NCBI RefSeq assembly: GCF_949298305.1
Contig: NZ_CASFWU010000002.1
Location: 1-63,772 of the forward strand
Direction: 5' to 3'
DNA: 63,772 bases
Origin: an uncultured Bacteroides sp.
GTDB taxonomy: Bacteria; Bacteroidota; Bacteroidia; Bacteroidales; Bacteroidaceae
Shown: one piece after another, positions 32,123 through 40,129 of the stretch
Position numbering within the stretch: position 1 is the first letter of the stretch
Layout: the number at the start of each line of letters is the position of its first letter
The notes under the pieces: model-generated
The model's input: only the letters and a program-made list of their open reading frames with translations
Told to the model about the DNA's origin: nothing
Database searches by the model: none
Translations under genes and position numbers: made by a program

Positions 32123-35100
32123 CTACTTCAGCGCGTCGTAAAGCACTTCCTGGATGCGGGTGCGGATGTCCATCTTCATCAGTTTGGTGTTCCACACCTC
32201 GGGATAGATGCGGTTGCAGAGGAATACGTAGACCAGGCGGTTGTCCGGGTCTACCCATGCGCAGGTGCCCGTAAAGCCGGTGTGCCCGTAGACCGAGCGG
32301 GGCGCCGACTCCGCACAGGGGCTCTTGGCGGGGTTCGTCGGGTCGGGCTTGTCAAATCCCAGTCCGCGGCGGCTCCGTTTGGACACGGTGGTGGTGAACA
32401 GACGGCAGGTCTCCGGACTCAGGTAGCGTTTCCCGTCCAGTTCGCCGCCGTTGAGCAGCATCTGGTAGATGCTGGCCACCTCCGTGGCGTTGGAGAACAG
32501 GCCCGCATTGCCCGAAACGCCTCCCTGGAAGGCGGCCGATTCATCGTGTACGTAGCCCTGAAGCACCGTCTTCCGCAGGAACGGGTCGGCTGCCGAGGGG
32601 ACAATCTCGTCCTTCTTCAGCCTGCGCAGGGGCAGGAAGCCGGTGCGCCGCAGGCCCATAGGGGCGTAGAACTCCTGTTCCAGGAAAGCGTCCAGCGACA
32701 TTCCCGAACGGGCTTCTACCAGCTGCTGCAGCAGGATGAAACCCACGCAGCTGTAACGGTAGCGCTTGTCTTTCAGCGGCGCGTCGGCTATCTTTTGCAG
32801 ATAGGTCTGCCTGAAGGTACTGTCCAGCCACAGGCTGTCGCACACCTGCAGTGTATAAGGACCCTTGCCCGTCTTGGAGGTAAGCCCTTTCAGAAAGCTG
32901 AAATCAGGATTGGCCCAGGTGCGGCTTCCGATGCGTGCCGGGTGCAGCTTGTCCGGTGCGGCCTTGAACAGACGGTCCGGATAGCTCTCCTTGTCGATGG
33001 CTTCCAGGTAGAACAGCAGGGTGGAGGGCAGTCCCGATTCGTGAAACAGGAGTTCGCGCACGGTGATGTTCCGCTTGTCCGTGTCGTGCAGGAAGGGCAG
33101 GTAGTCGGCCACGCGGTCTGTCAGGCTGATGCGGCCCTTGTCGTACAGTTTCATCACGGCCAGCAGCGTACCTGTGGTCTTGGTAAGCGAGGCGATGTCA
33201 TACACGTCCGTCGGAGTGACGGGGCGTGCCTTTGCGCCTTTACCGCCTTCTCCGCTCCAGGTATGTGTGCCGAATGCCTTGTTATATAAAGTCTTCCCGT
33301 CTTTCAGCACCACAATCTGGCAGCCCGGATAGGCTTTCTCCCGGATGCCTTCCTCGGCAATGGCGTCAATCCGTGCCAGTTGCTTCGAGCTTACGGCATA
33401 GTCCTCGGGAATGGACTTCGGTTGTGCCTGCAAGCCCAGGGTTATGCCCGCACCCGTTGGGTACAGTTGGCCCAGACTGGCCGACAGCCTGCCGTCCGCC
33501 CGTGCCTCTCCGTAGAGGATGGCCGCCACCCGGCGTTGCACGTCGTCGTTGGAAGAGTGGGCCAGGACAACCGCTCCGGCCGCTTCCACTCCACGCTGTA
33601 TCTGAAGCATCTGCTTGCCGGGAATGAAAAACAGATAGGCCGTAGGCACCTGGGGGCGGAAGTTGGCAAAGAAGGAGCGGTAAGCGCTCAGTCGTTGCTC
33701 CGTCACGCAAACCAGAATGCGCTTGTAGGCTGCCAGCGAGTCCTGCAACTGCCGGCTTTCGGCAGCGGTCATCTCCTTGGGCAACCGGATTTCGACCGGG
33801 CGGGTGTAGGCCGACAAGGCTTGGATGAAGGGGCGTAGTTCTTCTTTCGCCCCCACATTCAATACCGCCACTTCCCTGACGCCTGCATCCAGGGGCAGCA
33901 GGTCCGCGCGGTTGTCCAGCACGGTGATGGCTGCCTGGTTCAGTTCCTTAATCAGGGCACGGGTCTTGGGTGTGTTGATGCGGTTTTCCAAACCCGAAAG
34001 CCGGACGGAAGGCTTCTTCTTCAGTCCCAGCGCATATTTGTAGGTGAGCACCTTGCGGCACTTCTGGTTGATTTCGTTCTCGGTCAGTTCGCCGCGCTTC
34101 AGTGCGTCCATCACCGCCTCTACTTCCTCCTTGATGCGACGGGGCACCAGCAACAGGTCGTGTCCGGCTTTCAGCGCCTGGAGGCAGAGGGTGGAAACGT
34201 CTCCCACGCCCTTCATGGCCAGTGCGTCGGTAAAGGTAAGCCCTTGGAACTGCAGCTCTTCGCGAAGCAGGTTGTGCACCACGCTCCGCGAGAGCGAGGA
34301 AGGTACTCCGGCCTGCTCTTCAATGGCCGGCACTTCCAGATGTCCCACCATCATGCCGCCCAGTCTGGCGGCAATGGCTTTCCTGAACGGATAGAGTTCG
34401 ATGCTGTCCAGTCTTTCGCGGCTGAAGGGCAGCAGCGGCAGGGCCTTGTGCGAGTCCGTATCGGTGTCGCCGTGTCCGGGGAAGTGCTTGCAGACGGAGA
34501 GGACGCCTCCCTCCTCCAGCCCCGTGGCGTAGGCCACTACCTTGTTGGCCACGTTCACTGGGTCTTCGCCGAAAGAACGGGTGTTGATGACAGGGTTCTG
34601 CGGATTGATGTTGACGTCGGCCACCGGGGCAAAGTTGACCTGCACGCCCAGTTCCCTGCACTGGCGTGCCATTTCGAGACCGTAGGCATGAATCAGGGAG
34701 TCATTCCGGATGCAGCCCAGCACCATGTTGCGCGGAAAGACAGGCGTCCCTTTCAGGCGCATGGAAAGCCCCCATTCGCCGTCGAAGGTAATCAGCAGGG
34801 GAACGTCGGCCATCTTCTGCGCCTCGTTGGTCAGTGTCACCTGGTTCTGCATCAGGCCGCCCGAGAAGAGCAGGCCGCCCACCTTGTATTCCTTTACGAC
34901 TTTACGCAGCAGGTTCCGGTTGGATTCATTGGTTTGCGGAGCAATGGTATAGATGAAAAGCTGTCCGACCTTTTCCTTCGGGCTCAGTGTGGCCATCACC
35001 GAGTCCACCCATTGCCGGCAGTGTGCGTTTTCGGTCAATGAGCGCACCAGGCCCGGCTTTTCCGGGGCGGTGCTGCCGTCGGGGAAGGCATATCGCTTGG

Positions 35101-35164
35101 CGTCCGAGACGAATTGTCCACAGTTACCGACACAAAGCAACAAAAACAATATCAGCTTTTTCAT
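32123..35164 (-). CDS. GH3 beta-N-acetylglucosaminidase fused to class C beta-lactamase-like serine hydrolase
   Basis: Exported two-domain enzyme of 1013 residues. The GH3 domain (about 50-400) is of the NagZ type: KHFPGHGDTDTDSHKALP (about 223-240), carrying the His/Asp general-acid dyad, and the nucleophile Asp in FTDALAMKG (about 312). A C-terminal GH3 sandwich-like region covers about 410-590. The serine hydrolase domain (about 610-1013) has SLTK (SxxK, about 658), YSCVG in the YxN position and HTG (about 960) in the KTG position. The pair of activities suggests turnover of murein fragments or amino-sugar glycans in the periplasm. Start set at ATG 35164; in-frame ATGs at 35173 and 35191 are also possible. 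Transcribed just after a degenerate paralogue. Confidence 0.87.
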   Translation of the reverse strand: MKKLILFLLLCVGNCGQFVSDAKRYAFPDGSTAPEKPGLVRSLTENAHCRQWVDSVMATLSPKEKVGQLFIYTIAPQTNESNRNLLRKVVKEYKVGGLLFSGGLMQNQVTLTNEAQKMADVPLLITFDGEWGLSMRLKGTPVFPRNMVLGCIRNDSLIHAYGLEMARQCRELGVQVNFAPVADVNINPQNPVINTRSFGEDPVNVANKVVAYATGLEEGGVLSVCKHFPGHGDTDTDSHKALPLLPFSRERLDSIELYPFRKAIAARLGGMMVGHLEVPAIEEQAGVPSSLSRSVVHNLLREELQFQGLTFTDALAMKGVGDVSTLCLQALKAGHDLLLVPRRIKEEVEAVMDALKRGELTENEINQKCRKVLTYKYALGLKKKPSVRLSGLENRINTPKTRALIKELNQAAITVLDNRADLLPLDAGVREVAVLNVGAKEELRPFIQALSAYTRPVEIRLPKEMTAAESRQLQDSLAAYKRILVCVTEQRLSAYRSFFANFRPQVPTAYLFFIPGKQMLQIQRGVEAAGAVVLAHSSNDDVQRRVAAILYGEARADGRLSASLGQLYPTGAGITLGLQAQPKSIPEDYAVSSKQLARIDAIAEEGIREKAYPGCQIVVLKDGKTLYNKAFGTHTWSGEGGKGAKARPVTPTDVYDIASLTKTTGTLLAVMKLYDKGRISLTDRVADYLPFLHDTDKRNITVRELLFHESGLPSTLLFYLEAIDKESYPDRLFKAAPDKLHPARIGSRTWANPDFSFLKGLTSKTGKGPYTLQVCDSLWLDSTFRQTYLQKIADAPLKDKRYRYSCVGFILLQQLVEARSGMSLDAFLEQEFYAPMGLRRTGFLPLRRLKKDEIVPSAADPFLRKTVLQGYVHDESAAFQGGVSGNAGLFSNATEVASIYQMLLNGGELDGKRYLSPETCRLFTTTVSKRSRRGLGFDKPDPTNPAKSPCAESAPRSVYGHTGFTGTCAWVDPDNRLVYVFLCNRIYPEVWNTKLMKMDIRTRIQEVLYDALK

Positions 35165-35194
35165 GGTATCCATTCTCCTGTTTCCTTTCAATTA

Positions 35195-37753
35195 TCAATC
35201 CGCTTTCTCTTCTTCAATCAGGCTCTTATAGATGACTTCCTGTATTTCTTTGATTATCTCCATGTCGGCCAGTCTGGTGTTCCAGGCATGAGGGCACTGG
35301 CGGTTGCTCAAGAAGACATAAATCAGGTCGTTCTGTGGGTCTGCCCAAACCGCCGTGCCGGAAAAACCGTTCTGGCCGAAAACGGCAGCCGGAGCCTGAG
35401 CCGCACAAGGACTTCTCATGGGGATGGAAACATCGGGGCGGTCAAAGCCCAATCCGCTGCGGCTGCGTTGGGAAGTTTCGGTGGTAAACAAGCGGCAGGT
35501 TTGTTCGCTTAGATAACGCTTCCCCCTCCATTCGCCTCCATTGAGCAGCATCTGGTAAATCTTTGCCAGCTCTTCGGCCGTAGAGAACAGGCCTGCATTG
35601 CCCGAAACGCCGCCCAGACAGGCTGCCGCCTCATCATACACGTAACCGCACAAATCCTGCCGGCGGAGAAAATCGTTGGTGGCTGTCGGTATGATTTCTT
35701 CCTTCGGGTACTTGGAAAGCGGTAGGAACATAGTGCGCAGCAGGCCCATGGGCGCGTAGAACTCTTTGGCCACGTACAAGTCCATGGGAAGTCCCGAAAG
35801 CTTTTCGACAACCTGCTGCAAAAGGATGAATCCTACCTGGCTGTATATATAACGCCTGCCTTCGAGGTCGCTCCGTGCGATTTGCTGGAGGATGGTGTTC
35901 TTGAAGCTTTTGTTCATCCACATGTCTTCGGCCATGTGCAGGGTGTGGTTGGTTGTCTTTTGTGAAGAGACCAGCCCTTTCTTGAACTTGAAGTCCGAGC
36001 AGAAATAGCTGTGTTCGCTTATTCGGGTTTTGTGCCACTGGTCTTCCCAACTTTGCGCATACGGTCCGTGTACGGAGTTGGGGTCTATGGCTTCTATGTA
36101 GAAGCGGAGGTGTGGCGGCAGTCCCGATTCGTGCAACAGCAAATCCCGGAGTGTGATGTTGGCCTTGTTTCCGGTACGCATCTGGGGTACGTATTTGGAG
36201 ATTTTATCGTCCAGATTCAGTTTGCCTTCATCATACAGCTTCATTACGGCCAATACCGTAGCGGCCGACATGGTCAGCGAAGAGAGGTCGAACAAATCGG
36301 TCGGGCGTACCGAAGTGGTGTCTTTGTCGGAATGTGTACCGAAACCTTTGTCATACACAGCCTTGCCGTCTTTCAGTACCAAAATGCGGCATCCCGGATA
36401 CGCTCCTTCCGTCACTCCCTGCCGGGCAAGCCTGTCCACCTGATGCAGGATGTATGATTTCATGCCCAGGTCTTCGGGAATCAGTTTTCCGGGCTTCATG
36501 CCGGGCAGGATGTCGCATCCGGCACCGGCCGGGAACGTTCTGCCGACATCGACTGCCAGCCTGCCGCCTGCCGGAACCTGGGCAAACAGCAAATCGGCTA
36601 CGTATTGCTGCAAGTCGGGTTCCATGGAGTGGGCCAGAATCATTGCGCTCGAGCGGGATACTGCCGGTTCAAGCGTCAGCAGCGGGTAATAATAGGGTGA
36701 GAAGAATGTGTAGACTACCGGCATCTGCAACTCCAGACCGTTCAGGAAATCGCCCATCTGGTCGTCGACAAAGAACTTTTCCTTGTTCATGACATTGATA
36801 ATGACCCGGCGGAAGGAGCGCAGTTTACGGGCCGTCTCCTGCCACCCGGCTTCATCGACAGACTGGGAAAGGTGGAAGGACGTAATCTGCGTATGCTTTT
36901 TCAGGGCTTCCACAAAGACGGAGTCCGTTCCTTCCTCGGTCATGCTCAGTACTGCTATGCCTCCCTCTACCGGAGACAGAGGCAGGCTGTTGAAATAGTT
37001 GTGTGTCACGGTTATGGCTGCCTGGCGCAACTGCCTGGCCAGCTTCTGCGCCTCTTCCGAGTTGATGCGGAAACTCAGACCGCTGACCTGCAGCTGGCTT
37101 TGGGGGGCATTCAGCCCTGCCCGGTGCTTGTAGGCCAGCATCTTGCGGCATCGGGCGTCGAGGTCGGACTCGGACAGCTTGCCAAGCCGGAGCGAATCCA
37201 GCAGCACTGCCACTTTGCCCGGGCGGACTACGTAGGCCCAGTCGGCGATGTCCGTCCCTTCCGCAGAGTCATCGAAGACCATGCCCAGTTCGTTAAATTC
37301 GCGTTTCATTTCCTGGCGGTAGGCCTGCAACAGCGTTTGGTCTGCAATGCAGGCCAGGGCTTCGTCGCCGGGAAATACGGGAACCCCCGACAGGCAGTCC
37401 GACAGCCGCTGTCCGTTGGTCGTAACCAGCAGCGGCGCCACGGCATCCTTGCGGGCCAGATTGGTCAGTATGGCCTGCTCTTCGGCGGTTCCACCCTTGA
37501 AAATCAGTCCGCCTACCTTGTACTTCTTTACCAGGTCGCGCACCAGCCTTTTGGTCTGGCGGTCGGCTCGTGCCGGCACGGTTACAACCATTAACTGCCC
37601 GGCCTTCTCGTCCACTGTCCATGCGGAGGCGATGGAGTCTGCCCACTGACGGCCTGCGCCGTCCGAAACATCCGATGCGTTTCCCTGCAAGACAGACATT
37701 TGCAGCAGAATCAAAATGAATGCAGGCACGCGCAATAAAAAGCTTTTTCTCAT
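35195..37753 (-). CDS. GH3-serine hydrolase paralogue lacking catalytic residues (apparent pseudoenzyme)
   Basis: Exported protein of 852 residues, clearly a paralogue of the next gene (KEYKVGGLLF vs KKYKVGGLIF; shared GVSGNAGLFS, IYQMLLNGGE, CRLFTT). Its GH3 part is shortened by roughly 160 residues: after LGMVFDDSA the sequence jumps to the segment preceding CRKMLAYK, removing the KHFPGHGD/DSH motif and the nucleophile loop. In the second domain SxxK is SLTM (about 492), so the catalytic Lys is missing, the YxN position is YSQ, and HTG is QNG (about 793). The frame is intact with no stops, so it is a maintained protein, not a decayed gene. The stop codon lies about 30 bp before the active paralogue's start, implying one operon. 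Confidence 0.85.
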   Translation of the reverse strand: MRKSFLLRVPAFILILLQMSVLQGNASDVSDGAGRQWADSIASAWTVDEKAGQLMVVTVPARADRQTKRLVRDLVKKYKVGGLIFKGGTAEEQAILTNLARKDAVAPLLVTTNGQRLSDCLSGVPVFPGDEALACIADQTLLQAYRQEMKREFNELGMVFDDSAEGTDIADWAYVVRPGKVAVLLDSLRLGKLSESDLDARCRKMLAYKHRAGLNAPQSQLQVSGLSFRINSEEAQKLARQLRQAAITVTHNYFNSLPLSPVEGGIAVLSMTEEGTDSVFVEALKKHTQITSFHLSQSVDEAGWQETARKLRSFRRVIINVMNKEKFFVDDQMGDFLNGLELQMPVVYTFFSPYYYPLLTLEPAVSRSSAMILAHSMEPDLQQYVADLLFAQVPAGGRLAVDVGRTFPAGAGCDILPGMKPGKLIPEDLGMKSYILHQVDRLARQGVTEGAYPGCRILVLKDGKAVYDKGFGTHSDKDTTSVRPTDLFDLSSLTMSAATVLAVMKLYDEGKLNLDDKISKYVPQMRTGNKANITLRDLLLHESGLPPHLRFYIEAIDPNSVHGPYAQSWEDQWHKTRISEHSYFCSDFKFKKGLVSSQKTTNHTLHMAEDMWMNKSFKNTILQQIARSDLEGRRYIYSQVGFILLQQVVEKLSGLPMDLYVAKEFYAPMGLLRTMFLPLSKYPKEEIIPTATNDFLRRQDLCGYVYDEAAACLGGVSGNAGLFSTAEELAKIYQMLLNGGEWRGKRYLSEQTCRLFTTETSQRSRSGLGFDRPDVSIPMRSPCAAQAPAAVFGQNGFSGTAVWADPQNDLIYVFLSNRQCPHAWNTRLADMEIIKEIQEVIYKSLIEEEKAD

Positions 37754-37816
37754 GATTGGTTCGTTTAGTTATATTCTGTATATGCCCCTTGTCCAAGGGG
37801 AACGGCCGGCGCCTGT

Positions 37817-38674
37817 TCAGCGTCCCTCTAAGGTCAGCTTCAGTTGGCCGACGTACACCCCGCTTTTGCCCACGTGCATTACCGGTATGCTACGGCCTTC
37901 GGCGTTCAGGTACATGGCCGGCTGCTTCATGTAGGTGTGGGTATGTCCGCCCAGCACCACGTCAATGTAGCGTGACGTGGACACCAGGTGGTCGTCATAC
38001 TCCGTAGAAGGCTCCGCGCCCGGCATGACGCCCAGGTGGGACAGGCAGATGACGACGTCGCATTCCTCCTGCTCCTTCAGCAGGGCGGCCACCTCTTGTG
38101 CGGCCGTTGCCGGGTCGCTGTATTTCACACCCTTGCACTTGTCGGACTGCACCAGTCCCTCCAGCTTGGGACCTACGCCCAGTACGCCTATCTTCAGGCC
38201 GTTCTTTTCCAGCACGACGTAGGGTTTCACAAGGCCTTCGAGCACCGTGCCCGTCACGTCGTAGTTGGCACAGACCACCGGAAAGTCGGCCATCTTGAAC
38301 AGCCGTGCCAGGTTCTCCATGCCGAAGTCGAATTCGTGGTTGCCTATGGTCATGGCGTCATAGCCCATCAGGTTCATGGCCTTTATTTCCACTTCGCCTT
38401 TGAACATATTATAATAAGGTGTACCCTGCGAGATGTCGCCGCAGTCGAAGAGCAGCATGTCGGGATGTTCCTCGCGGAACTGCTTGACAAAAGCGGTGCG
38501 CCTCACGATGCCGCCCATGTTGGCGTTGGGGTCGGCCGTATGGGCCTCGATGGGTTCAATGCGGCTGTGCGTGTCGCTGGTTTGCAGGATAAACAACTGC
38601 TTGGTGCGTTGGGCGGACAGGCTCATGGCCGTGCAGGCCAACAGCAGCAACAGGATGTATCTGATTGGTTTCAT
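37817..38674 (-). CDS. 5'-nucleotidase-type metallophosphatase domain protein (exported)
   Basis: Exported calcineurin-like phosphoesterase of 285 residues with signal peptide ending AMSLSAQ. Metal-binding motifs are complete: QTSDTHSRIE (Asp/His), FDCGDISQGTP, GNHEFDFG (about 111), CLSHLG and GGHTHTY (about 243). This equals the N-terminal domain of UshA-type 5'-nucleotidases. The C-terminal substrate-binding domain is not attached but encoded by the gene transcribed just before it. The two proteins presumably assemble in the periplasm to release nucleosides and phosphate. About 64 bp separates it from the next gene, the GH3 pseudoenzyme. Confidence 0.87.
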   Translation of the reverse strand: MKPIRYILLLLLACTAMSLSAQRTKQLFILQTSDTHSRIEPIEAHTADPNANMGGIVRRTAFVKQFREEHPDMLLFDCGDISQGTPYYNMFKGEVEIKAMNLMGYDAMTIGNHEFDFGMENLARLFKMADFPVVCANYDVTGTVLEGLVKPYVVLEKNGLKIGVLGVGPKLEGLVQSDKCKGVKYSDPATAAQEVAALLKEQEECDVVICLSHLGVMPGAEPSTEYDDHLVSTSRYIDVVLGGHTHTYMKQPAMYLNAEGRSIPVMHVGKSGVYVGQLKLTLEGR

Positions 38675-38718
38675 CTTCTTGTCTGTTTTCGGTTTTCAAT
38701 ATTCCAGTTTCCTTTCTC

Positions 38719-39492
38719 TTATTTTCCGGCTTTGACCGTAATCCGTCCCTCCAGGGCCGAGGCCACCTTCTTTCCCTCTGCGGTCTGCTTCTCTACGTAT
38801 TGCAGGAAAAGGTTCCGCAGGGTGGCCCCTTCGGGGCAGTCGCAGCTTTGTGCGTTCAGCAGGGCTGTCATGCCGTCGTTGCCTTCGGCCAGATAGTCGA
38901 TGGTGGCTACCGAGTAGAGGCGCTCGTCGTCAATGGGGCGTCCGCCAATGGTGGCGTCCAGCAGTTGTCCGTCGGCCGATATTTCCATCTTCACGCCGCT
39001 CACTCCCTCGCCGCCACGTGCCGCGATGTTCTGCAGCAGCTGCCGCAGCACATCGCCCGAAAGCGTCAGTACGCAGAGCGAGTTCTCAAAAGGCAATATT
39101 TCGTACACATGGCCGTAGGTGATGGTTCCCGCGCTCAGTACGCTGCGCAGTCCGCCTACGTTCACCAGTCCCATGTCGGCCGGAATGCCGATGACCTGTG
39201 AACCTGCCTCACGGAGCACGTCGGCCACCAGATTGGAGAGCAGGTCTTCCGGGCGCTTGCTGTCCATGCTCATTTCAGCTTCGCCCACCACGCGTCCCAT
39301 CACACTGTCCACCGCTGCCTTGTAGGGCTTCAGCATGGCCACCGCTTCCGCGTCGGGGCGGGCGTCCCATGTGCTGTCCATCGCTACGCGGGTGCCCTCT
39401 ACCTGGGTTACTTCATAGGAATAGCAGGAACCCAAGGTCCATGCTCCGCTCAACAGGAGCCCCCCGATGAGGCTCCGACAAAACTTCTTCAT
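38719..39492 (-). CDS. 5'-nucleotidase C-terminal domain lipoprotein
   Basis: A predicted lipoprotein of 257 residues; MKKFCRSLIGGLLLSGAWTLGSC places Cys at 23 in the sequence LGSC. The rest is a free-standing 5'-nucleotidase C-terminal domain: SNLVADVLREAGSQVIG, VNVGGLRSVLSAGTITYGHVYEILPFEN and YSVATIDYLAEGNDGM, which correspond to the nucleotide-base-binding domain of UshA. It precedes the catalytic-domain gene by 44 bp, so order is reversed relative to the fused enzyme. Lipid anchoring of this half would hold the complex at a membrane. Confidence 0.87.
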   Translation of the reverse strand: MKKFCRSLIGGLLLSGAWTLGSCYSYEVTQVEGTRVAMDSTWDARPDAEAVAMLKPYKAAVDSVMGRVVGEAEMSMDSKRPEDLLSNLVADVLREAGSQVIGIPADMGLVNVGGLRSVLSAGTITYGHVYEILPFENSLCVLTLSGDVLRQLLQNIAARGGEGVSGVKMEISADGQLLDATIGGRPIDDERLYSVATIDYLAEGNDGMTALLNAQSCDCPEGATLRNLFLQYVEKQTAEGKKVASALEGRITVKAGK

Positions 39493-39518
39493 ATTCTTGG
39501 TTGTTTTTTTTATTCGTG

Positions 39519-39526
39519 CAAATATA
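39519..39526 (-). promoter_or_regulatory. Promoter -7 box of the nucleotidase/GH3 gene set
   Basis: Minus strand reads TATATTTG followed by CACG, an exact TAnnTTTG, 27 bp upstream of the ATG at 39492. It probably drives the genes down to the terminator at 32010. Confidence 0.65.
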
Positions 39527-39744
39527 CTCCTTCTTTTGAGAATTAGCAGACGGTCATTAAAAAATAATAAATCGGGCCTTGCAAGTTTTTATTTTCGAGG
39601 AATCGGGCTTGAATCAGGCCGCCGGAGGAAAGGGAAAAGTCATCCCGGCGCAAACCGCTTACGGATAGTGCGTTGTGTGGAAATGTGAACGGCGGGAGCG
39701 GAATGGCTGTGCGGGTCGGGGGCGGTGCTCTTCTTCCGTTTGCA

Positions 39745-39807
39745 GGACGCTTGCACGGTCCGCGGACGATGCTTGCATGGTCTGCGGACGATGCTTGCAT
39801 GGTCTGC
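39745..39807. repeat. 22-bp repeat element, copy 4 (upstream of dxs)
   Basis: Leader CCGTTTGCA (39736-39744), a 19-bp first unit (39745-39763) and two identical 22-bp units (39764-39785, 39786-39807), all in one orientation. The tail motif is absent. Unlike the other copies it sits between divergent genes (nucleotidase, minus; dxs, plus), in their 5' regions. The rest of the 637-bp gap (39493-40129) is GC-rich with open but featureless frames; I see no gene there. Confidence 0.85.
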
Positions 39808-40101
39808 GGCGGCTGCGGATGACCTCTTTCCGCTGCCCTGCGGGCGGACTTGGCGAGGTGCGCGCTGTGAAATATTGTCCGTGTCAGCTTCCCCCTTGGA
39901 GCCGGGTGGCACGGATGCCGGACGGGGGGATAAGGGCGGACCGGAGGTCAATTGTTTTTTGCGGGTGTCGGCTGGCGTCCGTCTGCCGCCTGCCCCTTGC
40001 GCAGCCCCTCCTGTGTGCGGCTGGCGGCATTCCGGCGTGCCTGCACAGCCCCTTTGCAGTGTTTTTCCTGAAAATATTTCCTGCATCCGATTTCTTTTTG
40101 T

Positions 40102-40109
40102 TACTTTTG
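40102..40109 (+). promoter_or_regulatory. Promoter -7 box of dxs
   Basis: TACTTTTG, exact TAnnTTTG, 20 bp before the dxs ATG. It lies downstream of the repeat array, so the array is not transcribed from this promoter. Confidence 0.65.
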
Positions 40110-40129
40110 CAATCTATAACAACGAAGAG

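Noticed and set aside
35195..37753. Pseudogene call for the degenerate GH3-hydrolase gene
   Set aside because: No stop codons or frameshifts, signal peptide intact and many non-catalytic motifs conserved; a maintained pseudoenzyme fits better.
39725..40129. Upstream extension of dxs to 39725
   Set aside because: It runs through the repeat array and upstream of the promoter box at 40102; family similarity begins at the ATG at 40130.
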